Assembly (NCBI RefSeq): GCF_000220705.2
Contig: NZ_CP023202.1
Location: forward strand, 4,432,501 to 4,496,500
Reading direction: 5' to 3'
Source of the DNA: Streptomyces xinghaiensis S187
GTDB lineage: Bacteria; Actinomycetota; Actinomycetes; Streptomycetales; Streptomycetaceae
Length of the DNA: 64,000 nt
The notes beneath the pieces were generated by a model, which was not told the origin of the DNA, did no database searches, and worked only from the letters and a program-made list of their open reading frames with translations. This document shows positions 1 to 9,988 of the stretch, piece after piece (positions within the stretch are counted from its first letter, which is position 1; every line of letters starts with the position of its first letter). The position numbers were made by a program, and so were the translations under genes.

Positions 1-2127
<2,127 letters not shown>

Positions 2128-2200
2128 AGGTGCTCGCGTCCACTGTGTTGGTTCTGAAACAACGAACTGTGTTGCCGTCCGGTTCGTATAGTTTCATAGT

Positions 2201-2319
2201 GTTTCGGTGGTTATAGCGTGAGGGAAACGCCCGGTTACATTCCGAACCCGGAAGCTAAGCCTTTCAGCGCCGATGGTACTGCAGGGGGGACCCTGTGGGA
2301 GAGTAGGACGCCGCCGAAC
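2201..2319 (+). rRNA. rrf: 5S ribosomal RNA
   Basis: The segment starts with GTTTCGGTGGTTATAGCG and ends with GGACGCCGCCGAAC, the ends expected of Streptomyces 5S rRNA. It contains the conserved CCCGAACCCGG-type loop and has the usual length of about 119 nt. It lies 73 bp after the 23S rRNA, as in a normal rrn operon. Confidence 0.96.
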
Positions 2320-2340
2320 AATTCTTGAGAAGAGTAGAAA

Positions 2341-2377
2341 GCCCTGTGGGGGACTCCGGTCCCCTACAGGGCTTTTT
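2341..2377 (+). terminator. Intrinsic terminator of the rrn operon
   Basis: A 14-bp stem (GCCCTGTGGGGGAC paired with GTCCCCTACAGGGC, one G-U pair) with a 4-nt loop is followed directly by a run of six T. It sits 22 bp after the 5S rRNA. The facing DUF58 gene on the other strand ends about 60 bp further on. Confidence 0.92.
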
Positions 2378-2437
2378 TGTGTTTGTGGAGTGCGTTTCCC
2401 GGCTTTCTCCAGCCGTCGTATCGTTCGCCGGCGGCCC

Positions 2438-3748
2438 TTAAAGGCGGCCGGCCGCCTTGAGCGCGAGGTAGGCATCAGCCAGGGCTGGAGCGAGCTCCTC
2501 GGGGGTGGCGTCGACCACGGTGACGCCGTGGCGGCGGAGCCGGTCTGCTGTACGAGTCCGCTCCGCCTGTGTGCGAGTGCCGGCGGCTGCCTGGTAGACG
2601 GCCTCGACGGTGCCCCGGGTTTCCGTCATCTGCTGGATGCGGGGGTCGGCCACCGCGGCCAGCAGAACCGTATGACGGTGCGTGAGTTGAGGCAGCACCG
2701 GCAGCAGGCCCTCCTCCACGGGGGCGGCGTCCAGCGTGGTCAGCAGCACGATCAGCGAGTGGCGCGGAGCGGTCCGCAGGGCGGCGGCCGCCAGGCCCCG
2801 GGCGTCCGTCTCGACGAGTTCGGGTTCCAGGGGGGCCAGAGCGCCGACCACGGCCGGCAGGAGGTCGCCCGCTGTGCGGCCCTGTACGGAGGCGCGAACG
2901 CGGCGGTCGTAGGCCAGGAGGCTCACCTGGTCCCCGGCCCGCCCCGCCAGGGCGGTCAGGAGCAGGGCGGCGTCCATGGCGGCGTCGAGCCGGGGGATGT
3001 CGCCCACGCGGCCTGCCGAGGTTCTTCCGGTGTCGAGAACCAGGAGGATGTGGCGGTTGCGCTCCGGACGCCAGGTGCGGACGGCCACCGACGACTGGCG
3101 GGCCGTGGCGCGCCAGTCGATGGAGCGGGTGTCGTCACCGGGGACGTACTCCCGGAGGCTGTCGAACTCGGTTCCCTCACCGCGGGTGAGGAGACTGGTG
3201 CGGCCGTCCAGTTCGCGGAGTCTGGCGAGCTTCGCGGGGAGGTGTTTGCGGCTGGGGAACGGCGGCAGGACGCGCAGGCGCCAGGGCACCCGGTGGTGGC
3301 CCTGCCGTGCTGCGAGCCCGAGCGGGCCGTAGGACCGGACGGTAACCCGGTCGGGTCGGCGGTCGCCGCGGCGCGTGGGCCGGAGCGGGGTGGTGATGCG
3401 GCGCTGTTCGCCGCCCGGGACGGTCAGCCGGTGGCGGGTCAGGGCCGTGCCGCCCCCCGGGGCCAGCACACTGGGGGGCCACGCGTCGCGGATGAGGGCG
3501 CGCAACGGGCGGCCCGCGGGGTTGGTGACGGTGAGGTGGGCGGACGCCTGTTCGTCGAGCCGAACTGACGTCTCACCGGATCGGGTGAAGTGCAGCCTGC
3601 GCACTGGCGCGGCGAGTGCGAGGTCTCCGAGAATTGCCAGCAGCAGGGGGAGGTTCACGAGAAGCAGCCCGGTGATGCCGGGCATCAGCAGGCCGGTGAC
3701 CAGAGCGCCGAGAGCGGCGATCAGAGCTGTTCGTCCGGTGAGAGCCAT
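2438..3748 (-). CDS. DUF58 domain protein (MoxR-associated)
   Basis: This is a 436-residue protein with two N-terminal hydrophobic segments (about residues 5-45) followed by a cytosolic region. Residues around 195-220 carry the DUF58 hallmark, with EFDSLREYVPGDDTRSIDW and then a TAR triplet. A von Willebrand A-like fold follows, with LLVLDTGRTSAG and LLLTALAGRAGDQV. DUF58 proteins are the usual partners of MoxR AAA+ ATPases and are thought to act as substrate or adaptor proteins in assembling membrane or envelope complexes; the exact role is unknown. It is the last gene of a five-gene minus-strand operon, starting 15 bp after the MoxR stop, with a good ribosome site (GAGG, spacing about 5). 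Confidence 0.9.
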   Translation of the reverse strand: MALTGRTALIAALGALVTGLLMPGITGLLLVNLPLLLAILGDLALAAPVRRLHFTRSGETSVRLDEQASAHLTVTNPAGRPLRALIRDAWPPSVLAPGGGTALTRHRLTVPGGEQRRITTPLRPTRRGDRRPDRVTVRSYGPLGLAARQGHHRVPWRLRVLPPFPSRKHLPAKLARLRELDGRTSLLTRGEGTEFDSLREYVPGDDTRSIDWRATARQSSVAVRTWRPERNRHILLVLDTGRTSAGRVGDIPRLDAAMDAALLLTALAGRAGDQVSLLAYDRRVRASVQGRTAGDLLPAVVGALAPLEPELVETDARGLAAAALRTAPRHSLIVLLTTLDAAPVEEGLLPVLPQLTHRHTVLLAAVADPRIQQMTETRGTVEAVYQAAAGTRTQAERTRTADRLRRHGVTVVDATPEELAPALADAYLALKAAGRL

Positions 3749-3763
3749 GGTTCCTCGCGGCGT

Positions 3764-4729
3764 TCAGCGGGGGACGGGGACGTTGGCGAGGATCGCCTGG
3801 ATCACCGAGTCGGGCGTGATGCCCTCCATCTCTGCCTCCGGGCGGAGCTGAACCCGGTGGCGGAGTGTGGGCAGGGCCAGGGCCTTCACATCGTCGGGGA
3901 TGACGTAGTCGCGTCCGGTGAGCCATGCCCAGGCCCGAGCAGTCGACAGCAGAGCGGTGGCGCCCCGCGGGGAGACACCGAGGGAGAGAGAGGGGGAGTC
4001 CCGGGTGGCACGGCAGATATCGACGACATAACCCGTGATCTCGGGTGACACGGATGTGCCGGCGACGGCGGCGCGGGCTGCTGCCAGATCGGTGGCGCTC
4101 GCCACCGGACGGAGGCCGGCGGCCTGCAGATCACCCGGGTTGAATCCCTGCGCATGGCGCATGAGCACGTTCATCTCGTCCTCGCGAGACGGCAGGGGCA
4201 CGGTCAGCTTCAGCAGGAAGCGGTCGAGCTGGGCTTCCGGCAGCGGGTAGGTGCCCTCGTACTCGACAGGGTTCTGTGTGGCCGCCACGAGGAACGGCTC
4301 GGGCAGGGGGCGGGGGACTCCGTCGACAGTCACCTGGCGCTCCTCCATGGCTTCCAGGAGCGATGCCTGGGTCTTGGGCGGAGTGCGGTTGATCTCGTCG
4401 GCGAGCAGCAGGTGGGTGAAGACGGGACCGGGCTGGAAGGAGAACTCGGCCGTGCGCGCGTCATAGACCAGGGAGCCGGTGACATCGCTGGGCATGAGAT
4501 CGGGGGTGAACTGGACGCGTTTCATGTCGAGTTCGAGCGAGGCCGCCAGGGCGCGGACGAGCAGGGTCTTGGCGACTCCGGGGACGCCTTCGAGCAGGAC
4601 GTGGCCGCGGCACAGTAGCGCGACGACCAGGCCCGTGATGGCCGGATCCTGGCCGACCACGGCTTTGGCGATCTCGGTCCTCAGCGCCTCCAGGGAGGCA
4701 CGGGCGCTGTCGGCGGTCGGGGCACTCAC
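3764..4729 (-). CDS. MoxR family AAA+ ATPase
   Basis: This 321-residue protein has Walker A GVPGVAKT (about residues 48-55), Walker B LLLADEINRTPPKTQ, and the sensor sequence VAATQNPVEYEGTYPLPEAQ, all diagnostic of the MoxR branch (AAA_3 plus AAA_lid_2). MoxR ATPases act as chaperones that remodel or load cofactors on partner complexes, typically together with DUF58/VWA proteins. The GTG start overlaps the stop of the upstream DUF4350 gene by 4 bp (GTGA), so the two are translationally coupled. The length is normal and all nucleotide-binding motifs look intact. Confidence 0.94.
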   Translation of the reverse strand: MSAPTADSARASLEALRTEIAKAVVGQDPAITGLVVALLCRGHVLLEGVPGVAKTLLVRALAASLELDMKRVQFTPDLMPSDVTGSLVYDARTAEFSFQPGPVFTHLLLADEINRTPPKTQASLLEAMEERQVTVDGVPRPLPEPFLVAATQNPVEYEGTYPLPEAQLDRFLLKLTVPLPSREDEMNVLMRHAQGFNPGDLQAAGLRPVASATDLAAARAAVAGTSVSPEITGYVVDICRATRDSPSLSLGVSPRGATALLSTARAWAWLTGRDYVIPDDVKALALPTLRHRVQLRPEAEMEGITPDSVIQAILANVPVPR

Positions 4730-5982
4730 GAGGTGGTGTCCTTTTTCTTGGTGGGGACTGGAGCAGCATCAGGAGGTGCGGTGGGAGAAACGGGGGCGCC
4801 TGCGGTGACGGTCCGTTCGAGGCGGTCCAGTTCGTCGGCGAGGCGGATGAGGGACCGGTCGTCCGGTGGCACCGGCCCGAAGAGCAGTGTGGGGAGATCG
4901 GGGCCGGCGCCGGGGACATGGGAGGCCAGGGCCGGGCAGAGCACCTCGGCGCGGTGCGCCCGGGCGCCGGCCACGCCGACGACCGGGGCCAGCCGAGTTC
5001 TCGTCGCTGAGCGGAGGATCTCGGCGGCGCGGTCCCGGGCGTGAGCCTGGTGGTACAGGCGGGCCCGGCCCTCGGTGGTCTCCGAGGCCCTGATGGTGAC
5101 CGGAAGCCGTTCCGGGGTGAGCGGTCCCAGGCGCCGGGCCCGCCAGAGCGCGGTGAAGACGGCCGCGACGCCCAACTGCGCCACCGCCCAGCTCCAGCCG
5201 GAGGGCAGGAGTTGGAGGAAGCCGCGTTCTTCGCCGTCGGAGGCGGCATCGTCGAGTGAGGGGAGATACCAGACCAGGTGATCTCGTGAACCCAGGAGTT
5301 GCAGGGCGAGGGAGGCGTTGCCGCGTTCGGCGAGCCGGTCGTTGAAGAGGATGTCGGGTGAGCCGAGCAGGACGGTGTCGCGGTTGTCCGTGTCCGGGAG
5401 CCGGACCAGGGTCGGCAGGCCGTCGCTGAGGTAGCAACTCTCGGCTTCGGGCGCCTTCGAGGAGGGGGAGTAGCGGATGCCGCCGACTTCGGCGTCTCCG
5501 GCCCGACGGGCGGCGGGGAAGTCGCAGTCCGGGGAGCGGGGGGAGACCTCGGCCGGTTCGGCCACCTGCACGGCCGGTGCCAGGGTGCGGGTGGCGGCGG
5601 GCCCGGGGGCGAGGAGCACGGTGCGCACCCCCGGTGCGGTGGCCGCGTTCCTCAGGGTCTTCCGCTGGCGTTCGGTGAGGAGGTCGGGGTTGGTGATCAG
5701 CAGGGTGGTGTCCGGACCGGCCGCGGCGGCGGCCTCTGTGGTGGCGGTGACCACGGTGGTCCGTACACCTCGGTCGGCCAGCAACTCGGCGACGGCGCGG
5801 CTGCCGTAGCGGTCCGCGGAGCGCGGGTCGAGCCGGCCGTGCTGCTCGCCGGAGCGCACGGCGGCGAGTGCGATGCCCGCCAGCACGAGAACGGCGAGGG
5901 CGAGCAGCAGGCCGCGGGAGCGGGTCCACAGCTGGTGGGCGGTGGGAGTGGCCGAGGTCTCGGCGGCGGCTGTCCGGGTCAT
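4726..5982 (-). CDS. DUF4350 domain membrane protein
   Basis: The protein is 418 residues long, with an N-terminal transmembrane segment (about residues 25-45, LLLALAVLVLAGIALAAV) and a second near residue 270 (WAVAQLGVAAVFTALW). Between them lies a DUF4350 region predicted to face outward, with GSRAVAELLADRGV and later VRLPDTDNRDTVLLGSPD. The open frame continues upstream to 6651, but the ATG at 5982 overlaps the preceding stop by 4 bp (ATGA) and begins a normal membrane-protein N-terminus, so I chose it. Families of this type sit between DUF4129 and MoxR genes across Actinobacteria. Function is unknown; a role in the same envelope complex is inferred from context. Confidence 0.88.
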   Translation of the reverse strand: MTRTAAAETSATPTAHQLWTRSRGLLLALAVLVLAGIALAAVRSGEQHGRLDPRSADRYGSRAVAELLADRGVRTTVVTATTEAAAAAGPDTTLLITNPDLLTERQRKTLRNAATAPGVRTVLLAPGPAATRTLAPAVQVAEPAEVSPRSPDCDFPAARRAGDAEVGGIRYSPSSKAPEAESCYLSDGLPTLVRLPDTDNRDTVLLGSPDILFNDRLAERGNASLALQLLGSRDHLVWYLPSLDDAASDGEERGFLQLLPSGWSWAVAQLGVAAVFTALWRARRLGPLTPERLPVTIRASETTEGRARLYHQAHARDRAAEILRSATRTRLAPVVGVAGARAHRAEVLCPALASHVPGAGPDLPTLLFGPVPPDDRSLIRLADELDRLERTVTAGAPVSPTAPPDAAPVPTKKKDTTS

Positions 5983-6683
5983 GCGGCTCCCCCGGGTCCG
6001 GGCCCTGTGCTGGCCGCGACGGGCTGCGGCTTGCTGCGCTGGAGGTCGGCGTCCAGATCCCGGAGCCGGCCGTAGACCTCCGGAGTACCGGGGCGCCCGC
6101 CGTAGGTGATGTCGTCGAAGTCCCGGGCGGCGGTGTGCAGCCGGGCCGCGTGGCCGGGCAGCGGACGTCCCGCCTCGGCGGCTGCCTCGTCGGCGGTGCG
6201 GCCGGGGCGGGGATCGAGCAGGGCGCGCTCCTCCAGGGACCGGACGAGGGCTCTCATCCGTTCCCGCACGGCCAGGTCCCATTCCTGGGCGGCGGCGTGC
6301 CGTTCGGCGGCTGCCCGGTGTTCGGCGGCGCTCAGCGGCCGGTCGTCGAAGAGCGGCACCGCGCCGGCGGGGGCGCGGTGCAGCGGGCCGAGTCGCAGAC
6401 GGAGCGCCACGACGAGGAGGAGGAGTACGGCGATGACGACGGCCAGGCCCACCGGGCCGCCGGGGGTCACCCCGGCGGCTGCGGTGAAGAGGGTGTCGAG
6501 CCACTCCCAGAAACGGTCGAGGGCGCGCCGGAGGAGGCTTGGTTCGTGCTCCTGGTACATCCGCTTGGAGAGTTCGTCCTCCGCCGCCTCGCGGGCGGGC
6601 AGACGCGGGGTCCGCACGGGGACGCCGTCCTCCGCGCGGACCCCGTACCACGCCGCCGCGAGACCGCCCGCTGCCGCGATCAC
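5979..6683 (-). CDS. DUF4129 domain membrane protein
   Basis: This protein of about 234 residues has a transmembrane segment (VGLAVVIAVLLLLVVALRL, mid-protein) and a C-terminal DUF4129 region containing EWDLAVRERMRALVRSLEERALLDPRPGRT in two adjoining parts, plus DFDDITYGGRPGT. The track frame could start further upstream at 6830, but that would overlap the previous gene by about 140 bp. The GTG at 6683 has GGAG 8 nt before it and lies 5 bp after the upstream stop, so it is preferred. DUF4129 is often found in transglutaminase-like and MoxR-linked membrane proteins. It is the second gene of the five-gene operon and is coupled to DUF4350. Biochemical function is unknown. Confidence 0.85.
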   Translation of the reverse strand: MIAAAGGLAAAWYGVRAEDGVPVRTPRLPAREAAEDELSKRMYQEHEPSLLRRALDRFWEWLDTLFTAAAGVTPGGPVGLAVVIAVLLLLVVALRLRLGPLHRAPAGAVPLFDDRPLSAAEHRAAAERHAAAQEWDLAVRERMRALVRSLEERALLDPRPGRTADEAAAEAGRPLPGHAARLHTAARDFDDITYGGRPGTPEVYGRLRDLDADLQRSKPQPVAASTGPGPGGAA

Positions 6684-6687
6684 CGCA

Positions 6688-7962
6688 TCAGCTCCCCGGG
6701 GTGGTTCCGTCGGCCCGGCCGTCTCCGGGGCCCGGTGTCCCGTAGCCGGGGAGGCCGGCCGCGCGGCCCAGTTCCAGGTCGAGGGCTTCCCGGCGGATCC
6801 GCTGGTCCATGTAGAGGAGAGCCGTGACACCGGCGCTGATGGGGAAGGTGATGGTCGAGCTGATCACCGCGCCGATGCCGAGGACGATGAGGAAGAGCCA
6901 GCCGGTCTCCGCGGTCTCGCCGGCCATCCAGTCGGTGGCGCTCTCGCCGCCGACGACCACGGCGATCAGACTGGTCGGGATCTCGATGACGGCCGCGACG
7001 AACACCAGCAGCACCAGGGTCAGCAACTGGATGCCGAAGACCCGCCACCACGCGCCCCGGACCAGCTTGGCGGAGCGGCGCAGGGAGGCGATGACGCCCT
7101 GCCGCTCCAGCATGAGGGCCGGTGCGGCCAGGCTGAAGCGGATCCAGAGCCAGACCGCGAGGACGAGGGCGGCCAGCCCGCCCGCGAGGGTGAGAGCGGC
7201 TGCGGCCCCGGTGGGGTCGGCGGCGGTCAGGATGAGCCCGGGTGCCACCGCCACGGCGCTGACCGCCAGGATGATCAGCGGGATGAGGAAGAGCAGTCCG
7301 AAGAGGCGCAGGAGCTGGGGGCGTGCGCTGCGCCAGGCGTCGCCGGTCGTGACCGGGCGCCCGAGGACGGCCCGGCTGACGACCATGGTGAGCATGGCGG
7401 TGGCGATGATGGTGCCGAGCATGCTGACGAATCCGGTGACGGCGCTGCCGGTGAGGGCTCCGCTGAGGGCGTCCAGGATCTCGTCGGGGGTCGGAGCGGG
7501 GTCGTTCTCCAGGGCGGCCAGCCCGGTCTGGTCGTTGAACCAGAGGCCGGTGGTGACCGTGGAGACGGCCTGGGTGATCACGGCGACGGCGAGGGAGATG
7601 CCCAGCACGGTGCGCCAGTGGGCGCGCATCGTCGAGACGGCGCCGTCCAGGATCTCGCCGATGCCCAGTGGGCGGAGCGGGATGATGCCGGGTTTGGCCA
7701 CGGTGGGCGGCGGGGCCCAGCCGGTGCCCCAGCCGCCCGGGGCGCCGGGGCCGCCGCCTTCCGGTGGCGGGGTCGGTCCGGAACCGGCGGGCGCGGCCCA
7801 CCGGCCGCCGGGAGGCTGCTCCTTGGACCAGTTCACCGGAGGCTCGCTGCCGCTGCCACTGCCGGAGTCGTCCCGGTCGGGGCCGGCGGGGTTCCCGCCG
7901 TCTCGGCCCGGGTCGCCGGAGGGGGCCGATCCGGGCGAGGCCCAGCCCGGAGAGTCGTTCAT
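6688..7962 (-). CDS. Multi-pass membrane protein, glycerophosphoryl diester phosphodiesterase membrane-domain type
   Basis: The first about 115 residues of this roughly 424-residue protein are rich in Gly, Pro and Ser and probably disordered. About six hydrophobic segments follow (for example VLGISLAVAVITQAVSTV, LFLIPLIILAVSAVAVAPG, LLTLVLLVFVAAVI, FLIVLGIGAVISSTITF). The PLRPLGIGEILDGAV motif at the start of the membrane region is typical of the family annotated as glycerophosphoryl diester phosphodiesterase membrane domain; no phosphodiesterase active site is present. Two adjacent ATGs (7965 and 7962) are possible; GAAGGAG is better spaced for 7962. It is the first gene of the MoxR operon and divergent from mtnA. 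A scaffold or partner role for the complex is inference only. Confidence 0.82.
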   Translation of the reverse strand: MNDSPGWASPGSAPSGDPGRDGGNPAGPDRDDSGSGSGSEPPVNWSKEQPPGGRWAAPAGSGPTPPPEGGGPGAPGGWGTGWAPPPTVAKPGIIPLRPLGIGEILDGAVSTMRAHWRTVLGISLAVAVITQAVSTVTTGLWFNDQTGLAALENDPAPTPDEILDALSGALTGSAVTGFVSMLGTIIATAMLTMVVSRAVLGRPVTTGDAWRSARPQLLRLFGLLFLIPLIILAVSAVAVAPGLILTAADPTGAAAALTLAGGLAALVLAVWLWIRFSLAAPALMLERQGVIASLRRSAKLVRGAWWRVFGIQLLTLVLLVFVAAVIEIPTSLIAVVVGGESATDWMAGETAETGWLFLIVLGIGAVISSTITFPISAGVTALLYMDQRIRREALDLELGRAAGLPGYGTPGPGDGRADGTTPGS

Positions 7963-8145
7963 CATCGCTCCTTCGCGGTGCCGTCCGCGGGCCGTCCGGC
8001 TGCGCCGGCGAGTGCCGGCCCGGGCACGCGGTGACGGCCGGTTGGCTGCCATCGTGCCACGGGGCCCGCCCCGCGCGGGGCGGGCCCTGCCTTCGGGAGC
8101 CGAGGGCACCTTCTGATCTCTCCACCGCACGGGCAGACTGGACGG

Positions 8146-9294
8146 ATGGTTGATCAGAACGCGGTATACGCGGCGGCCGGCGACCCCACCCCCCTTCCCT
8201 CGCTGCGCTGGGACGAGCCCCCGGAGGGCCCGGTGCTGGTGCTGCTCGACCAGACCCGGCTGCCGGGTGAGGAGACCGAGCTGGTGTGCACGGATGTGCC
8301 CGCCCTGGTGGAGGCCGTCCGCACGCTCGCCGTACGGGGTGCTCCGCTGCTGGGGCTCGCGGGGGCCTACGGTGTCGCGCTGGCCGCCGTACGCGGCTAC
8401 GACGTGGAGGAAGCGGCCGGCCTGCTCGCCGGAGCCCGTCCCACCGCGGTCAACCTCGGTTACGGGGTGCGCCGGGCCCTGGCCGCGTACCGGAAGGTGG
8501 CCGGTGGCGGAGGCGGACCCGAGGAGGCCGGGGCCGCGGCCCTCGCCGAGGCGCGGGAGCTGCACCGGCAGGACGCCGAGGCGAGCGCGCGGATGGCGGA
8601 GCACGGGGCGGTGCTGCTGCGCGAGCTGCTGCCGGGCGGTGGCTACCGGTTGCTCACCCACTGCAATACGGGGAGGCTGGTGTCCGGAGGTGAGGGCACG
8701 GCTCTCGCGGTGGTGCGGAAGGTGCACCGCGCGGGGGAGCTTCGGCGGCTGTGGGTGGACGAGACCCGCCCGCTGCTGCAGGGCTCGCGGCTGACCGCCT
8801 GGGAGGCGGCGCGGAGCGGCATGGCGTACACGCTGCTGCCGGACAACGCCGCCGGCTCGCTCTTCTCGGCCGGTGAGGTGGACGCCGTGCTGGTCGGTGC
8901 GGACCGGATCGCGGCGGACGGGTCGGTGGCCAACAAGATCGGCAGCTATCCGCTGGCGGTGCTGGCGCGCTACCACCATGTGCCGTTCATCGTGGTGGCG
9001 CCGAGCACCACGGTGGACCCGGAGACCCCCGACGGCGCCTCGATCGAGGTGGAGCAGCGTCCGGGGCACGAGGTGACGGAGTTCGTTCCGCCCCAAGTCC
9101 CCGGCGGCGCACGGGAAGCGGGTATGGGCATACCGTTGGCCCCGTTGGGGACTCAGGCGTACAATCCGGCCTTCGACGTCACTCCGCCGGAATTGGTGAC
9201 GGCGATCGTCACCGAACACGGTGTCGTATCGCCCGTCACGGGGGACGCAATCGGGGACCTGTGCTCCAGGTCACGCCAGGTCACGATCAGCTAA
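8146..9294 (+). CDS. mtnA: S-methyl-5-thioribose-1-phosphate isomerase
   Basis: This enzyme of the methionine salvage pathway converts 5-methylthioribose 1-phosphate to 5-methylthioribulose 1-phosphate. The 382-residue protein shows the eIF2B-like fold: the RGAPLLGLAGAYG nucleotide/sugar-phosphate segment, THCNTGRLVSGGEGTAL with the catalytic Cys, and VLVGADRIAADGSVANKIG with the catalytic Asp. LLPDNAAGSLF and the C-terminal YNPAFDVTP segment are also conserved. It starts divergently from the MoxR operon and ends 15 bp before mtrA, so its 3' end contains the sequence just upstream of mtrA. Length and motifs look complete. Confidence 0.93.
   Translation: MVDQNAVYAAAGDPTPLPSLRWDEPPEGPVLVLLDQTRLPGEETELVCTDVPALVEAVRTLAVRGAPLLGLAGAYGVALAAVRGYDVEEAAGLLAGARPTAVNLGYGVRRALAAYRKVAGGGGGPEEAGAAALAEARELHRQDAEASARMAEHGAVLLRELLPGGGYRLLTHCNTGRLVSGGEGTALAVVRKVHRAGELRRLWVDETRPLLQGSRLTAWEAARSGMAYTLLPDNAAGSLFSAGEVDAVLVGADRIAADGSVANKIGSYPLAVLARYHHVPFIVVAPSTTVDPETPDGASIEVEQRPGHEVTEFVPPQVPGGAREAGMGIPLAPLGTQAYNPAFDVTPPELVTAIVTEHGVVSPVTGDAIGDLCSRSRQVTIS
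9266..9285 (+). promoter_or_regulatory. Perfect tandem 10-bp repeat before mtrA, candidate MtrA site
   Basis: Two head-to-tail copies of CCAGGTCACG lie inside the last codons of mtnA, 25-44 bp upstream of the mtrA start. OmpR-family regulators such as MtrA bind head-to-tail half-sites spaced about 10-11 bp, and mycobacterial MtrA sites contain GTCAC-type half-sites. Autoregulation is therefore plausible but not shown. Confidence 0.4.
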
Positions 9295-9309
9295 TGGGAT
9301 GATGTCGGT

Positions 9310-9987
9310 ATGAAGGGACGCGTTCTCGTCGTCGATGACGACACCGCACTGGCCGAGATGCTCGGCATCGTGCTGCGCGGCGAGGGTTTCGAGCCGTCGT
9401 TCGTCGCGGACGGTGACAAGGCTCTGGCCGCTTTCCGCGAGACCAAGCCCGATCTGGTGTTGCTCGATCTCATGCTGCCCGGCCGGGACGGCATCGAGGT
9501 GTGCCGGCTGATCCGGGCCGAGTCCGGGGTGCCGATCGTCATGCTGACGGCGAAGAGCGACACCGTCGACGTGGTGGTGGGCCTGGAGTCCGGCGCCGAC
9601 GACTACATCGTCAAGCCGTTCAAGCCCAAGGAGCTGGTGGCGCGGATCCGTGCGCGGCTGCGGCGCTCCGAGGAGCCCGCGCCGGAGCAGCTCGCGATCG
9701 GCGATCTGGTGATCGACGTGGCGGGTCACTCGGTGAAGCGGGACGGGCAGTCGATCGCGCTGACCCCGCTGGAGTTCGATCTGCTGGTCGCGCTGGCACG
9801 CAAGCCCTGGCAGGTCTTCACCCGGGAAGTACTGCTCGAACAGGTGTGGGGCTACCGTCACGCCGCGGACACGCGGCTCGTCAATGTGCATGTGCAGCGG
9901 CTGCGCTCGAAGGTCGAGAAGGACCCGGAGCGGCCGGAGATCGTGGTGACGGTCCGTGGTGTCGGATACAAGGCGGGACCAGGCTGA
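9310..9987 (+). CDS. mtrA: Two-component response regulator MtrA
   Basis: This 225-residue OmpR-family regulator has a receiver domain (about residues 4-115) with acidic pocket D9/D10, phospho-acceptor D53 (LVLLDLMLPGRDG), T80 and K102 (YIVKPFKPKEL). A winged-helix DNA-binding domain follows, with LTPLEFDLLVALA and VNVHVQRLRSKVEKDP. It is nearly identical to the MtrA that in Actinobacteria controls cell-wall, development and, in Streptomyces, antibiotic genes. It is followed one base later by mtrB. The start has no strong ribosome-binding site. The tandem repeat at 9266-9285 may be its own operator. Confidence 0.96.
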   Translation: MKGRVLVVDDDTALAEMLGIVLRGEGFEPSFVADGDKALAAFRETKPDLVLLDLMLPGRDGIEVCRLIRAESGVPIVMLTAKSDTVDVVVGLESGADDYIVKPFKPKELVARIRARLRRSEEPAPEQLAIGDLVIDVAGHSVKRDGQSIALTPLEFDLLVALARKPWQVFTREVLLEQVWGYRHAADTRLVNVHVQRLRSKVEKDPERPEIVVTVRGVGYKAGPG

Positions 9988-9988
9988 C

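Noticed and set aside
2273..3568. 431-codon plus-strand frame through the 5S and DUF58 region
   Set aside because: It overlaps the 5S rRNA and terminator and is antisense to a well-recognised DUF58 gene.
9956..9988. Earlier start for mtrB at 9956
   Set aside because: It would overlap mtrA by 32 bp; ATG 9989 follows the mtrA stop by one base and gives a normal N-terminus.
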